DNA of 64,000 nt from Trichostrongylus colubriformis (Eukaryota; Nematoda; Chromadorea; Rhabditida; Trichostrongylidae): the NCBI GenBank assembly GCA_963978905.1, contig OZ022259.1, positions 55,632,727 through 55,696,726 of the forward strand, written 5' to 3'. This document shows, piece by piece, positions 1 to 12,299 of the stretch. The notes below the pieces were generated by a model that was given only the letters and a program-made list of their open reading frames with translations, did not search any database and was not told the origin of the DNA. The first letter of the stretch is position 1; the number at the start of each line of letters is the position of its first letter. A program made the position numbers and the translations under genes.

Positions 1-3000
1 GAGTTAATTAGTTCATCCAGTCTAACCTTTTCCCTCTCAGTAGCCACATCTCCAGCTAACTGACTGTTTCGTTCTGTAAGCTGTTCGGTGATCGCTAACA
101 TTCTTTCGGCTTGCTGACGGCATTCTTCGGCTTCATTCTCAGCTATCTAAATGGTCATGAAAAGAACAGCTACTTATGGAGATGCAAGACGACTGACCGC
201 TCGTTCTTTTTCTGCTTGTTCTTGAGCGTCTTTAGCTCGCTCTGCCTGTATCTGACTGCTGAAATTTATTCATTCACGAAAAAGGAGGGATTAACAATCC
301 TTGATTCTAAGTAGTGAGCCTGTACAAAAGAGGCGCACGATAGTGTACCGATTTTAAATGTACTCACCCCAGAACCTGACGTTCAATGCTCTGTAGTCTG
401 TCAATCTCAATCGATGCAGCCGCATGGGCCTCTTCTTCCAGTGTCAACTTATCTTCGAGGTCTTGCAACTTGTTCATGAGGTCGAGGTTTTCACTTAAAG
501 ACAGTGTTAGGGGTAATGTGGGTGATGAGAATCTCTAAGAGGAGTCATTCACTCGAAAACTACGCGTTTGGAAAGCCTAATTGCGGCGAAATCCCCCACG
601 AAGGGCGCGCCCCCGATCTGTGGCAGAGGCGGCCTTTTCTGCTCGAGTCGCCTTACTGTGCTCGGTCCGCCTCCTCGCGACTGATTGGCTGGGGTGGGAA
701 TAGAAGGTATCGCGGCCCGCTTTCTCAGTTTTGGCTTGAAGCGCACTCCAGGAAAAGGATGCTTACTCATTCTCGAACATCTCTTCGTGTTTACAACATG
801 GCAACACGCCAATGGAACACTCGCCCGGACCATCCGCCTCTTCACGGTAATGCTCCACATCGAGGATCAACGGTGGGGAGGGGTCCTGTTTCTCGGGTTT
901 TTGGCCATTTCCACCCGTTTTTCTTCACTATCCTGTTACTAGGCATCTCGACCTTCACATTCACTACTTCTTTTACTTTTCTGCCGAATTTCCCCAAACA
1001 CTGCCTTTAAAATAGGCTCACGTAAGGAGGAGGAAACAGGTGCAACTCACACTCACGTCGACTATTCGTATGTCAGTATAATCACAAGTCAGATTTAGAA
1101 AAGTTTGAGAAAATTATAAGACTTTTAGAGGAACTAAAATGAATGAAGATGCTAATAACGGAATAACCTATCCGAAAAGGGATAATTGTTAAGTCGACTC
1201 ACCGTGTCACGTCTTCGAGCCTTGTGTTTACCTTGCGATTAGCATCACTGAGGCGAGCACACTGCGCATTAGCTTCGGTAAGCCGATGTTCCATATCTTG
1301 TTGAGAGCGGCTCAATTCCTCTGATTCGTGCATTCGACGCGATTCTTGCAACTTAACGAACCATAAATAACCATTTCACCAGAAACAAAACAACCATTTC
1401 ACCAGAAACAGTCGGCTTGATCGGCTGCATATTCGATAACCAATAGCACGATCGCGCTACCGATGGCCGAGTGTAAACGACGCGTAGTTAGAAAAGATTA
1501 GCACTTTTTAACCCATTGACGACCGTGTGACACGACGTCGTGTCACAACATGTTGGCCGCGTGGGACCGTGTGACACGATGTCGTGCCACAGTCTTGTAA
1601 CTTATATTTTAAGCTTTCTCTCAAACTTTCGTTTGATCTTTTTTTTTTTAATTATGTTTACCTCAAATATGAAGGTTCTACACAGAGCATGGTCCAAGAA
1701 TATAACTTTTGGTTGTTGAATTATTGAGCTTCTTAACAGGGGGTAGATAACCATCAGTTATTTTGAAAACAATCAATACCCAAATAGTGTCTGCATCTGC
1801 TGCAACGGGTACAGACTCTTTTGGCATGAGATGCGCCCTTAAATATTTCGCATTTCTTCATAACAGCTGACGCATCGCCTGCGATAATTCGCCTAAAAGC
1901 TTAATAGAAAGCTCAATACAAGAAAGTTTAATTCAAATGTGTTACTATATATGCAGCTGGGAGCCTAATTACAATGCAAAAAAGTGAAAAATGATGGCTT
2001 CTCAAAAAAGGTGTCCCTGTGGGACCCTGTCACAACGTCGTGTCACACGCGGAGCATGGGAAAATCCCGCGCGGTCCCACGCGCCAGACAAGCAAAAATG
2101 CCGCGGTCGTCAATGGGTTAAACCATCTATCATTCAATTTCAATGATTCCTCCGATTTCAATGATTTTTTCATCTTCTTCCTTGGATAAAGAGGCGTAGC
2201 CTACGGGCAGATGTAGAATTTTGTGCATAAGGACAGTGTTCTCAAAAGGGCGTCATCCCGCCTTGTAAGCGAATTCTCGTAATTTTCCTCCGACAGGTGA
2301 GACAACAACGCCAAAGATGGAGAGCTGCCAGACGACCGTGGAAGCTAACTAAGGAAAAAATTAGGACAGCAATCTGTTACAATTTCGGGATTGTTAGTAT
2401 AGTTACCGATTACGACCATACTAATTACCTGGGTTTTTGCGAGCAGTTGGCGATTTTCTTCTTGTATTTGGTTCTTCTCCTCCTTCATTTGTATGTGTTG
2501 CTTACGGAGTACATCATTTTGCTGCTTCAATTCAAGCGCTGAGGTGTTGTAGGCCTGGAACAGGTGCAGTGGCAGATGACAGGGTCACGGCCTTATTTTG
2601 AATAGTAACGTCATTATATTAGCGGTATAAGGAATTGAAGAAAAAAAAGCCAAACCATTCAAAGAAAAATTCGTACTTCTGCTCTCTTCTCTGACATTTT
2701 CAATTTCCTCTCCAACTCGAATTTCTCGTGTTTAACCTGTTCCAGTTCTACCCGTAAAATGTTGCTTGCCTTCTCCTTAACAACTCCTAGGTTATGCAAA
2801 TCAACAAATCACACAGGAAAACAACAGCACAAAAACCCTACTCACCAATTGCTCAATGTTCTCCTGGTCTTGACTACGTTGTAGTTCCTCTTTCGCTTTT
2901 ACACATTCGCGAAGTTCATGTTCTTTCTTCTGGATCTCATTACGCATCCGCATAATCTCCGCCTCTCTCGTAGCGTACTTTATCACCGCATCGTTTTTCT

Positions 3001-6000
3001 CTTTCTCAGCAATATCTGCTTTCTTGGTTAACTGAAAATCAGAACAAGGGATATTGAAAAAGGGAGCATTACATCACATGGGAATGCAGAAATGAGTGAA
3101 GCTTACCTGTATAATTGAGGTGTTGTACTTTTGAGAAATCTCTTTAATAGTCACACTGTGCTGCGTTTCTTGAGCAGCAGCTCGTTCCTTCAATAATCAT
3201 TCAAAGAAGAATTGCCAGGGTCATTGAACGATTTTTTTTTTGAAAAGTAATAAGTTGAGCAATGGAAAGTGACCAACAGTCTTACCTCTAACGAAAAAAT
3301 ACTTCCAGTTGATAGAAATAGTGATCTTTAAGAATCAGAACATCATCAATTATTAACTGAACATGGTCATCAAAGGGATGTTATGAGCAAAAAAATTTAC
3401 ATTACTCGCATTGAATTTCTGTAGTTAATGAGAGTAAAAATAAGTTGTAAGTATGTGAAAAATTAAAATTGATCAAAACGGAATAAGATAGACGTCAGCA
3501 GTGAAAATGATACAAACATTTAAAAAGAACTATTGGATGAAGAAAACGATTTCTAAAGATAACAAAAATGGAATAGATGAAGAATAGCTCTCACTTGATC
3601 AGCCTTTAATTGAACTTCATAGTCATGTATAAGCCTTTCGAACTCAGACGCCTCTTTCTTTTGTGCCTTACGTACGTCACGCAAAAGCTCCTCATTCAGG
3701 TCACGTTCTCGTATCGATCTCAACAGTTTTTCACGATATTCTGCATTCTGTTCTTCTAACCTGAATGCGAAAAATATCAGTTTCAATTACAGTCTCAGCA
3801 ATAATTGCGCGATACACCCAAAATAAGACAGAAGTACACGGCATCCTGCTAAAGATGTCAGAAGCAAGCGTGTTGAAACATTAAAAATGGCCAAGAATTG
3901 ACCCACGAAAGGGCACAAAAAAGTGAGTAGGGTAGGTGTGCCCCTGGTGGCACAAACTCCAAAAGGTGCACCGCCTGTCCATATTTCCTGGTGCTTTTAA
4001 GGATCGAACTAGTCGGATTGGCCGGCTAAGATCGGCCATTCCTCTTGGGACCGCCTGGGGCGGCCCGGTGGGGTGGCGAAGCCGTCCTCAAGGCCGGCTT
4101 CGCCACCCCACCGGGCTTTCGTCAGTAGTACAGAAGTGTTCAGTAGTACAGAAGTAAAAGAAAACAGGAAATACATTCTTCCCACCATCGAGGGACTACA
4201 TTGGGTTGAGGAATAAGTTCCCGCGGTTTTTTAACCCCATTTTTCACATTGTTCCCTTCATCTTTCGACAGAGCTCATATATGTTTTCGATAGAGCTTTT
4301 TTTGCTCCACGTAATGCTACTATCAGTTTTTCGATTCCTTACCTAATATTTATGAGGTTTGGAAATGAAGTAAGCTAAAGGCGGAAAACTGGCACTTGCG
4401 CATCTCATCTTGTTTGTCTGCCGACGAGATCAAAAATGTATGTGTATATGTTTTCGATAGAGCTTTTTCAACTCTACAGAATGGTACTACTTTTTATTCA
4501 AATCGCTCAACTTTTCGCTGTTTTTAAGACTCACAATGCAGTACTCGCAAAAGTGTGCACTTTCGTTATCTTCTCTTCATCGCCTCCATCGAGGAGAGGA
4601 TGTGCATATAGAGCTTTTCTTGATCTACAAGAAGATACCACCTATCTTTTAAATCCTTTCATATTTTAGCATGTAGAAATGAGCTTCCACCTATTTTTCA
4701 ATTCGAAATTGCATAATGAAAATAAATTTTTTGGCAGAGCGTTCTGTATCATTCGATAGAGCTCTTTTTGCTCTACAAGACAGTGTTTACGATTTTTCTT
4801 CAAATTAATTTTTGCCATTTTTTGATCATCTTAGAGTCGACGAAATCGAGCATTTCCGACACCATGAGAGGAAAATGCTCGATTTCGTCAACTTTAAATT
4901 ATCTAAAAATGGCAAAAATTCATTTGAACAAAAACCGTAAACACTATGTTGTAGAGCGAAAAGAGCTCTATCAAACAGTATAAAACACTGTGCCAAAAAA
5001 TTCATTTGCATTACGCAATTTTGAATTGAAAAACAGGTGGAAGCTCATTTCTACATGCTAAAATATGAAAGGATTCAAAAGATAGGTGGTATCATCTTGT
5101 AGATCAAGAAAAGCTCTATCGATTGCATACATGCACATCCTCTCCAATCTCGATGGTAGGCGAGGAAGTGAAAATAACGAAAGTGATTGCTTTGTGGTCT
5201 GCTATCTCATAGCTCGCGATGCTTGGGAGCTAAGTGTGTCTGTTGGTGTGTGTCGTTTGTCTATTTTACCGGAATTCACATTTCGCGTCGCAGCGAATGT
5301 GGGATCCTGAATTTCACAAATGATATGGTGGGTGGTAAGGGGACCTCAGCGGTGGTGGACCGAAGTGATAGCAGCGGGTAAGGGCTGATAAGGAGCTCTG
5401 GAAGGCGAGTGCCGCCGAATATGTTTCGCCTTTCGGGTCAATCTGAGAACGCCGACATTCAAAGGTGTTATAAAGAGTGGGACGGGCCCATCAGTGGTGA
5501 GTAATCCAAATTGATAACAGCTGATAAGAAGCCTAGAAAGGCGAATGCCATTGAATTCGTTTTCCCATTATGGTTGATCATAGAGCACCGACACTCATAT
5601 ATGTGTTGAGGAGTAGGACGGGGACATCGGTGATGGGTGATCCAAATTGATAACGGTTGATAAGATTCGATAAGAAGCGTCAAAGGGCTGATGTCGCCAA
5701 ATCCGTTTCGCTCTTCTGGCTAACACTGGAATGTTCACACTTACAGCTATTACAGGGTACGAGGACCTTAATGGTGGTTTTTCGAATATGATAGCGGCTT
5801 ACAGGGGCTGATAAGAGTCATTAGGAAATGGGTAAGGGATAAAATCCGGTTCACCGTTTACTACTCTGTACTACTGTTATAGTAAATGCGTGATGCTCAG
5901 CACCATTAGGTGAACATATTGTGTTTATGTTCTGATATCTGCTGCCGATGAACGGACCGCTAAATCATGAGGACCTCTGAAAAATGGTGATCTTCCTCAG

Positions 6001-7570
6001 CAGATCGGTTGATATATCACTTATATCAACCCATTGACGATCGTGTGACACGACGTCGTGTCACACCATGTTGGCCGCCTGGTACCCTGTGACACGATGT
6101 GTATACTTCAAACATGAAGGTTTTCACACAAACCATGGTCCAAGAATATAACTTCCTACTTTTGAATTATTGAGCTTCTAGATAAAGGGGTAAAAAATAT
6201 ATGTGAATATTCAGTTGGTGTGAAGCGTGGTGTACCACTATGGTGTTCAATCTCACAAAGCTGTATAAGACGTCAATTGGTCGCTCAAATCCACTTTCTA
6301 GTAGTAGTCGATCAATATTTTGATTTAGTTCATTTTCATCAAAAGGAATCTATTCTTATTTGAAGCGGAAAGCTTGATACGAATGTGGTCTGATTATCAA
6401 AATACTGGTGGGAACCTTATTACAATGTAAAAAGATGAAAAATGTTAGCCTCTTGATAAAGGTGTCCCTGTGAGACCCTGTGACACGACGTCGTGTCACA
6501 CGCGGAGCGTGGAAAAATCCCACGCGCCAGACAAGTGTAAATGCCGCAGTAGTCAATGGGTCAACAAAGTAGATGTTCAGCAAAAGTCAACATCGAGCAT
6601 CTCCCCACTGCATAATTCTATTATGTTATTAGCGCACTGTGCGAAGTCCAACTGATTAATCTTTAAATAAACAACTAAGTAACATAATACAGCTAGACAA
6701 TGAAATTACATTCGGACTCCACTGGTGCATACTGAGGTCGATTTCACTACAACCGATATTAGTTTTCTTTACGCGTAGAGGCGTTTAAAGGAACCGGAAG
6801 GGGGTCCGAAACAAGAGGAAGATGCAAAGAAATGAGCATTTTGTAATGAACACTCAAGGTCAGAAGCGATAATAGGCGAAAAAACCCGGACTCAAAAGCG
6901 CGACGCGGCGGTGTGTACTCGCATCCCATTCGCATCAGCGCATCCATTCCGAGTTGTCCGCTGTAGGAGACGAGCCGTGGGCCAACGTTAGTTGTAGCAC
7001 TGACTCCCAGCACAGTGGAGTGGTCATTCCCAACTACACTAGCATTCATGTAAGTACATCTAGAAACAATATAAGAAAGAACAAAGTAAAAAGTAAAGGA
7101 AAAAACAAATTTGTAATGGGAACATCTTTTTTGACACCATGCCAAGGCGTCAAATTGGCGAGTTTGTGCAATGGCGGCCACTTAAACTCGTCCACACTAC
7201 GTATGTTCTACCGTAAGCCAAAATTACCCCCTTCTGGTGTCTTTAAACCGCCCCTTCCTAATGTTCGATTTACAATTTTCCGATTCTTGTCATGTGATAA
7301 AAGGCATCTGACAAAAGCAAAAAACGCGCAAAAAGTCATCTCGCTATTCTTTCATCATGGCAATTAGAGAATAGAAAATCACACCTGAATTCAAAATACG
7401 CACCGCTCTATTTCTTTCTGTTGAATGGTGTACTTTTCATAAAGCGATTGCAATGATGTGCACTCATCGTCGCTTGTAAAAGCTTTCTGTGGTGAAGTTT
7501 CCGTTGAAGTTGTGCGTGAATGACTTGACGCACCGTTGGCAGAAACTATTTCCGAAGAGCACTTCTCCAT
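1..7570 (-). CDS. cccp-1: CCDC186/CCCP-1-like coiled-coil protein, ten exons, 3' end off the window
   Basis: Exons in transcript order: 7570-7404, 3760-3595, 3187-3107, 3031-2846, 2775-2677, 2554-2429, 1351-1203, 493-368, 258-198, 146-<1. All have AG/GT boundaries and the codon phase matches at all nine junctions, giving about 435 residues. The first ~45 residues are Ser/Thr-rich and the rest is charged heptad-type coiled coil. Start: ATG at 7570 is preceded in frame by TGA and by an acceptor-like site ending at 7594 (trans-splice site or 5'UTR intron). Segment KKADIAEKEKNDAVIKYA (about residues 141-158) and the later EQLTERNSQL match, from memory, the conserved middle and later coiled coil of human CCDC186. 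That family is a Golgi/endosomal RAB2 effector acting with EARP in dense-core vesicle cargo sorting (family knowledge). Known members run to roughly 740-900 residues, so about half is missing. The coiled coil and exon model are solid; the family name is likely, not certain. Confidence 0.78.
494..1202. other. Intron 7 of the CCDC186-like gene, GC-rich insert
   Basis: Intron between exons 1203-1351 and 368-493. Positions about 580-900 are clearly GC-richer than the flanks and carry open frames on both strands (504-1010 plus, 549-860 minus). Neither frame resembles a family I know, and both sit inside a phase-consistent intron. Probably an old unidentified repeat. Confidence 0.5.
1512..2117. mobile_element. 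piggyBac-like MITE, copy 1 (TTAA target)
   Basis: A 606-bp element begins CCCATTGACGACCG and ends CGGTCGTCAATGGG. It is flanked on both sides by TTAA (1508-1511 and 2118-2121), the signature of piggyBac superfamily insertion. Just inside each end is a near-palindrome containing GTGACACGACGTCGTGTCAC-type sequence. There is no transposase frame, so it is non-autonomous. It lies in intron 6 of the CCDC186-like gene (1352-2428). The second copy at 6030-6560 confirms the boundaries. Confidence 0.85.
4063..4116. repeat. GC-rich perfect hairpin, 22-bp stem and 10-nt loop
   Basis: Left arm 4063-4084 and right arm 4095-4116 are exact reverse complements (start GCCCGGTGGGGTGGCG). It is embedded in a GC-rich patch (about 3940-4130) within an AT-rich intron. 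A similar short GC hairpin, GCCCGGCTTCGCCGGGC, occurs near 46637-46655. Function unknown. Confidence 0.7.
4558..5185. repeat. Fold-back repeat with ~300-bp arms
   Basis: The sequence from about 4558 to 4862 recurs in inverted orientation from about 4868 to 5185, meeting at CGAGCATTT...AAATGCTCG (around 4847-4881). Arms share blocks such as ATTTTAGCATGTAGAAATGA with scattered differences. A further partial copy of the motif GATAGAGCTTTTT lies upstream at 4285-4310 and 4455. No coding capacity and no clear target duplication. Confidence 0.75.
5222..6660 (-). repeat. Family A mosaic repeat, minus copy, interrupted by a MITE
   Basis: It reads, on the minus strand, like the 57-58 kb copy: a head with GGTCGATA and TATCAGAACATAAACAAA motifs, then degenerate modules of about 110-150 bp (TTATCAACCGTTATCA, GTCCCCGTCCCA, CACCTATGAGTGT), then a GTCAAACAGACACAC-like tail at 5222-5265. 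The piggyBac-like MITE at 6030-6560 splits the head; 5960-6026 and 6565-6660 match the uninterrupted 22800-23005 segment on either side. Confidence 0.7.
6030..6560. mobile_element. piggyBac-like MITE, copy 2 (TCAA target)
   Basis: A 531-bp relative of 1512-2117 with CCCATTGACGATCG and AGTCAATGGG ends and the same inner ACGTCGTGTCACA palindrome. The flanking tetranucleotide is TCAA on both sides (6026-6029, 6561-6564) rather than TTAA, so a variant target was duplicated or both flanks changed alike. It sits in a family A repeat inside intron 1 of the CCDC186-like gene. Confidence 0.8.
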
Positions 7571-7639
7571 TTCTCTCGTCAATAATCATGCATCTGCAAT
7601 GTTGAGCATAAAAAGTGCAATTTCTGGAATGAATGTTTC

Positions 7640-8998
7640 TAACAAGGGAGGTCTTTCAGGTCATGACGCGCTTTCGGGAAACGGTTTTTTCCATCATAAT
7701 GGGGTATCTACATGAAACATATAACTGACTTCCATTTTTGCTGCGCGGCCCTACAAATGCCAAAAAAGGAGTAAAGAAAATTTTGTTCAAAAAAGGCGAT
7801 TTTAACCCATTTATAGTAACGCATCTTCCTTGCAACTTTGATCATGTGCAGATCCGAAGGTGTTCTTCTATTTCACATTCAAAATAAAGCCAAATACGGG
7901 AAAAATGAAATCTTATCTCCACCACGTACTAAAAGTGCGTAGCAGTCTCATAAGGGCTCCCCGATGTGTGAATGCTGCAACGACTCGATGGCCTACTGGA
8001 TACGGCGATGGACTCTTAAACGGATGGAATGCTGGGTTGGGGGTTCGGATCCCGGCTCTGCCGAAGTTTTGCATTTTTTTTGCATTCACTTTTTCGTCTT
8101 CAAATATGTCTGTTTATGCCAAATGACTACGATTTTCGTTGACAGCATGCCAAAATGACTCTATTTACGAATTGTCAGTGAATTTGGTGATGTGACCTCT
8201 TTGGACACGAAAGGGCCCGTAGCGCTTGAAATTCGCGATTTCGCACAAAATGAGTGTCATATTCGTGTTCAGGGTGTCAAACTACCCTTGGGGACACATT
8301 TCTAGCCAATTCTAAATTTTGACCCTAACTTCGAAAAAGGTGTTTGGTCAAAAAGGTCTTTGGTACATGGTGCGCTTTGTACTTGTAGAAGTGAGTAACT
8401 CACAAAACCGATGAAAATCAATGGAATATGCACAGCATAGATACCTATCGCTATAATTTCAGCTATCAAGCACCAAGCAAGAGAAACAGAGAGAAATTCC
8501 TAACAAGTGGTATCGCCGTCTCCTTCATCGAATGTGCAGTCGATGGTATACCAATACCCAGCTCAAATTTTCGAATTTGGGTCAAAATCTCAATTGGGTT
8601 GGAAACTTACCCCCAGGGGTAGTTCGACCTCCTGAACACGAATATTGAATCCGTTTCGCGCGAAAACGCCTCGTTCGTGTGCTATAAGCGCCGAAATACT
8701 AAAAAATTGAACTGTCAAACTTGCTGAAAACTGGCAATAGGGGGCAGTTCGGAGCTCTAAATGTGATTACTGCACTTATTCTTCATATTCGAATGATTAC
8801 GAGTCCAAAAACTGAAAATCTAAATTTTGCAAAAATTTGTCCTCAGTGGGGATCGAACCATCAACCCCGTTTTTGGCATTTGTAGGGCCGCGCAGCAAAA
8901 ATGAACATCAGTTATATGATTCTTGTACGTACCCCCATACATGCAAAAAACAGCTTTCAAAAAGCGCGTCATGAGTTGGAAGACCTTCCTCGTAAGTG
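7640..8998. mobile_element. Long-TIR DNA element (~1.36 kb) carrying a SINE-like insert
   Basis: About 125 bp at 7640-7765 recurs inverted at 8872-8998 (shared blocks: GGTCTTTCAGGTCATGACGCGC-like, AACATATAACTGA, TTTGCTGCGCGGCCCTACAA). The interior includes a tRNA-like head (7962-8075) and a second inverted pair (about 8250-8320 versus 8570-8645, around GTGTTCAGG...CCTGAACAC). No transposase is recognisable. One end of the same family is present alone at about 23330-23455. Confidence 0.65.
7962..8095 (+). repeat. tRNA-derived SINE-like repeat
   Basis: RNA polymerase III boxes are visible: A box TGGCCTACTGG (7989-7999) and B box GGTTCGGATCC (8042-8052) at tRNA-like spacing, followed by CCGAAGTTTTGCATTTTTTTT. 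The acceptor arms do not pair, so this is not a functional tRNA. The B-box plus TTTTGCATT tail recurs at 23035-23110 and 33790-33905. Confidence 0.6.
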
Positions 8999-10900
8999 TT
9001 AAGACAAATGAGGGAAACTGAGTGCGAACTAGCGAGCAGATGGATGTTTCTACTATGAAAATAAACAATTCATGTCAGTCAATGGTATCCGGACTGAAAA
9101 TTATGCGTTTCCGAGGACTATAAAGGTAAGCTATTACAGTTATTATGCAAATGTCAGCTCGTAAAATGGGTGAAAGTTTTACCGTGCTCACCGCGCAAAA
9201 GCCGGTGCATGAGTTGGCGATGCGTTTAGAGTCAAATCACATGAATAGTACAGAGCAATGAGTACACGGGGAAAATAGAGGCTCAAATTACCGTGCTAGA
9301 CTGTTATGCATGTCTCAGACGTCGCGGCGTGCGATTTGTGGCCACAGAATCAGGAAATCACGAATTCGCGAAGTATAACTGTCTTGCTTATAAGTAGCCA
9401 GGTTTTGAGACTACATGCTAGTGAAGGACGCCTATTAATGTAGCGTAGCTATTTACTGTAGTTTTTAAAAAACGTCTTGAGTCGTTTAAGAGCAACTGCT
9501 TTTCAGTTCACACAAGAGTTCTGCCATGAGTTCCTTTTACGGTCGCCTTTTATAGATTCCTGAGAATTACATAATAATTCTGCAGATGTCAGTAAGGTGT
9601 CTGGTAACTGTCGACTCCTAATTGACAAGGCTGATACATGAATGGAATGCACTTGTGTTATTCTGACCCCTTTCAATGAGAGTTGTCTTCTTAGCTACAA
9701 AACGTCATTTTTATTCAATTTCAAATAGCAGCAACAGTGATGGTCTCCGATAAAAAATCCTCAATGAAGCCAAAGACCACGTGCCTCTATTCCAGACGTG
9801 GTCCGCATTGCCTGAATCAACGATGCAGCGCGACGTGCGAGCACACCTGCGTCAGCGTACTAACTTATTGCGGGATCTACAATCGAAGTGATGCGCCTTA
9901 AAGTGTGAATTTAGCCTCAATACACAACCGGATTGAATCAATTATCAAATACTTATACTTGAGGATGGACAAGGGTCGCACACATTTCGTTTAGCTGAGC
10001 TTATCCTATTCCATTGTTCCCTCAGTAAATAGTAATGTGCCAAGTAGCGCTCGTGGTAAGGTACCAGTACTGCAGCAGATTACACACAGAGCTCCCTTGC
10101 TTCTTACAGTAGCTACGATGTGTCGTAAAATGAAATGTGCAAGCCATGAAGTACACCTATCGCATCAGATACCATGCCCAGTTTTTCTCACAAAATTTCG
10201 CGACCTGCTACTCGATTCTGAATATTGCTGTTCGAAAATGAGTAATTCAAACTGAGCTGAGCAAACTAGTCAACGTTCTCTTCAGCGACAGGTTAACAGT
10301 AGCACAATGAGGAAGCCAAATGCACAATAAAAGTGCATAGTCTGCTCAAAAACATCCACGTTTGTATCTCGTCGTCAGCACTTCGAAGAAGATACGGCAT
10401 CTATTATACTGAGTTGAGTCTCTGATGCACTTCTCGAATAGTCAAGCAAAAATTTGTGACAGAGGCAGGCCCACGGAAATAAAAAAAAAAAATACCCCTA
10501 AAACATGTAGTTGGTGGAGAGCATCACTGCAATGTACGTATACTAACATAGGCCTCACGCTGCTTTCTTTCAAATTTTTGTTTCGCCAGTATTAATTTGC
10601 ATCCCCAAAAGTAAAAGATAAAGCTCTCGCCACATATGTTTACTACATATGGCTGGCGACATTCCAGACGAAGAAAGAAACGACGATAACCCAACCGTAT
10701 CACAAAGCATACACTTTTCTCCTCATCGTGCAGTGATAACGATAAAAAGAAGTGTAGATGTTATTAGTTAAATGGGTAAGAAGTGAGCATACCACGGGTC
10801 GTTCTTGAAGAGAGTCCTGCACCCCTTGCTATCTTGAAATAGTGCGAGCTTTCAGGCTCCTAGCCACTTGATACTACCCATAGGCGAGGGCATCTCGAAT
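8999..10900. other. Stretch with nothing recognisable
   Basis: I see no coding exon with family resemblance, no inverted repeat and no tandem repeat in this stretch, which lies upstream of the CCDC186-like start. The open frame at 10037-10255 has no features that support it. Confidence 0.4.
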
Positions 10901-10919
10901 TCCTTCTTTCCTTCCATGG

Positions 10920-12270
10920 CTGAAGTTATACATTGCGATTCGTGCGGATCGTCCGAATCGTTCGGTCCGGACGATCCGCTCGAATTGCAGGGTATAACCT
11001 CAGCCTGATGGAGTGTTCTTGTTTGTCTTTTATAGGCACGTGAGTGCATCCGTACCCTGCGTCGCAATTGCCGCAACACAGGTCCCACGATAAATAAGCA
11101 TAAGATCGCCGCCAGACTTCGAGAATTCGCGGTTTTACGGCGTCGCACTTCCGCACGAGATTCTGCGATCTTAAGATTTTGAAAAGTCTTAACTTCGCGT
11201 GCGGAGCCGCGACACTGCAAGATCTTGAAATCGCAGAATCGCAAATCGCGAGGTCTGACGGCGGCCTAAGTGATGCGACACACGCAGCGCAGTACTTATT
11301 CAGCAAGGAGGGGCGTAGTATTGCAACACTTACAAAGGAGGATATTCGGCTGAATCTATACCTAACATTTCAGTCCACCACAGTTTTCTCGATGAGGCCT
11401 AGCGGAATATATCTACGGGGAAGCAAAGCTGGTGACGGCTGGGACACAAGGTCAGTTAGGTCACGCGGTGGCCACGCCCATTCGCGCGACCGAACATAAC
11501 CCTAGTTCAGGAAAATATAGAATACCGAACAAAGTAGAGGTCGTACTGACCGATGAAGTTACTCGGGCATTCCGAAGCGTCGCCGCGCAAAGCGAGCCCG
11601 ACACATCGAGGTCAATCCGTGTGGACTAACATACACCCAGGCAAAGCCAGTTGTGGAAGCGGTTGCGTCTTAAACCCCGAAAAAAAGCTACAGAAAATAA
11701 AAGAGAATTCCTACGGTGAGTTACTGATTTTACGTCCTTAACGTAGGTATTCAGAAGCTCCCAATTCGCCGAAACCTCCCACTGCTTTACTGCCCTCCAT
11801 TTCCACGATAAGCTAACTTCAGCCTCAGCAAACATCTACCGTAACCTCAAAAGACGTGATTTTCAGTGTCTGTCACAGAGTACTCAACTCACACTGAACT
11901 TGAGATGCGGACATATTACTACCTTGACAGGATAAGTCACATTATGCGATTCCGTGATTAGTAGGATCGCAGCACCTTTTGGATCGCATAATCGCACAAT
12001 CGCAAGTGTAGTTTTGCACATACCCAACTGAACATGCTGCTTTCTTCATAACGCAGGTCCTTTGCCACTCACGGCCCCAGGGCGGTGAAGAACCCGGAAA
12101 AACAGCACACTCAAGACACTGAAGTGAGAGAGCGCTGAAAACACATGTGACTGCGGTCTGGAGGATTGTGCGATACTACGGATCGCGAAATCGCAGATCG
12201 ATCCGGACCTAATTCCAGTCGAACTGTGAGTGGAGCGCAAACCGATCGCATGGTATAACTCAGCCTAAAC
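10920..12270. repeat. GC-rich inverted-repeat region (family F and GGTATAACCTCAGCC ends)
   Basis: About 11100-11270 folds back on itself (TTCGCGGTTTTACGGCGTCG... with CGCAGAATCGCAAATCGCGA). Similar GATTCTGCGAT/TCGCGATTT sequence is found at 11940-12200, 28130-28270 and 34490-34590. At 10990-11010 and 12250-12266 are GGTATAAC(C)TCAGCCT motifs, the same terminus as the MITE at 61294-61679. Boundaries of individual elements are unclear. Confidence 0.5.
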
Positions 12271-12299
12271 CTTGTGGATGCCCGCCTTATAGAGAATCG

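Larger units (their letters stand above)
3761..7403. other. Intron 1 of the CCDC186-like gene, filled with repeats
   Basis: This 3.6-kb intron joins exon phases exactly (arginine codon split CG/G). It contains a GC-rich hairpin (4063-4116), a fold-back repeat (4558-5185), a minus-oriented family A copy (5222-6660) split by a piggyBac-like MITE (6030-6560), and about 700 bp (6660-7400) in which only open frames without recognisable homology are seen. Confidence 0.7.

Noticed and set aside
504..1010. 168-codon plus frame and 103-codon minus frame
   Set aside because: Both lie in a phase-consistent intron of the CCDC186-like gene and have no recognisable homology.
4063..4116. Bacterial rho-independent terminator or bacterial contamination
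   Set aside because: The hairpin lacks a T-tract and lies in an intron of a spliced gene among eukaryotic repeats.
6759..7367. 140-codon minus and 137-codon plus overlapping frames
   Set aside because: Overlapping frames on opposite strands with no domain or splice support, within intron 1.
8820..9068. tRNA-like B box GGTTCGATCCC near 8848 (minus)
   Set aside because: No convincing A box or cloverleaf; it lies at the inner edge of the 7640-8998 TIR and is too weak to list as a separate element.
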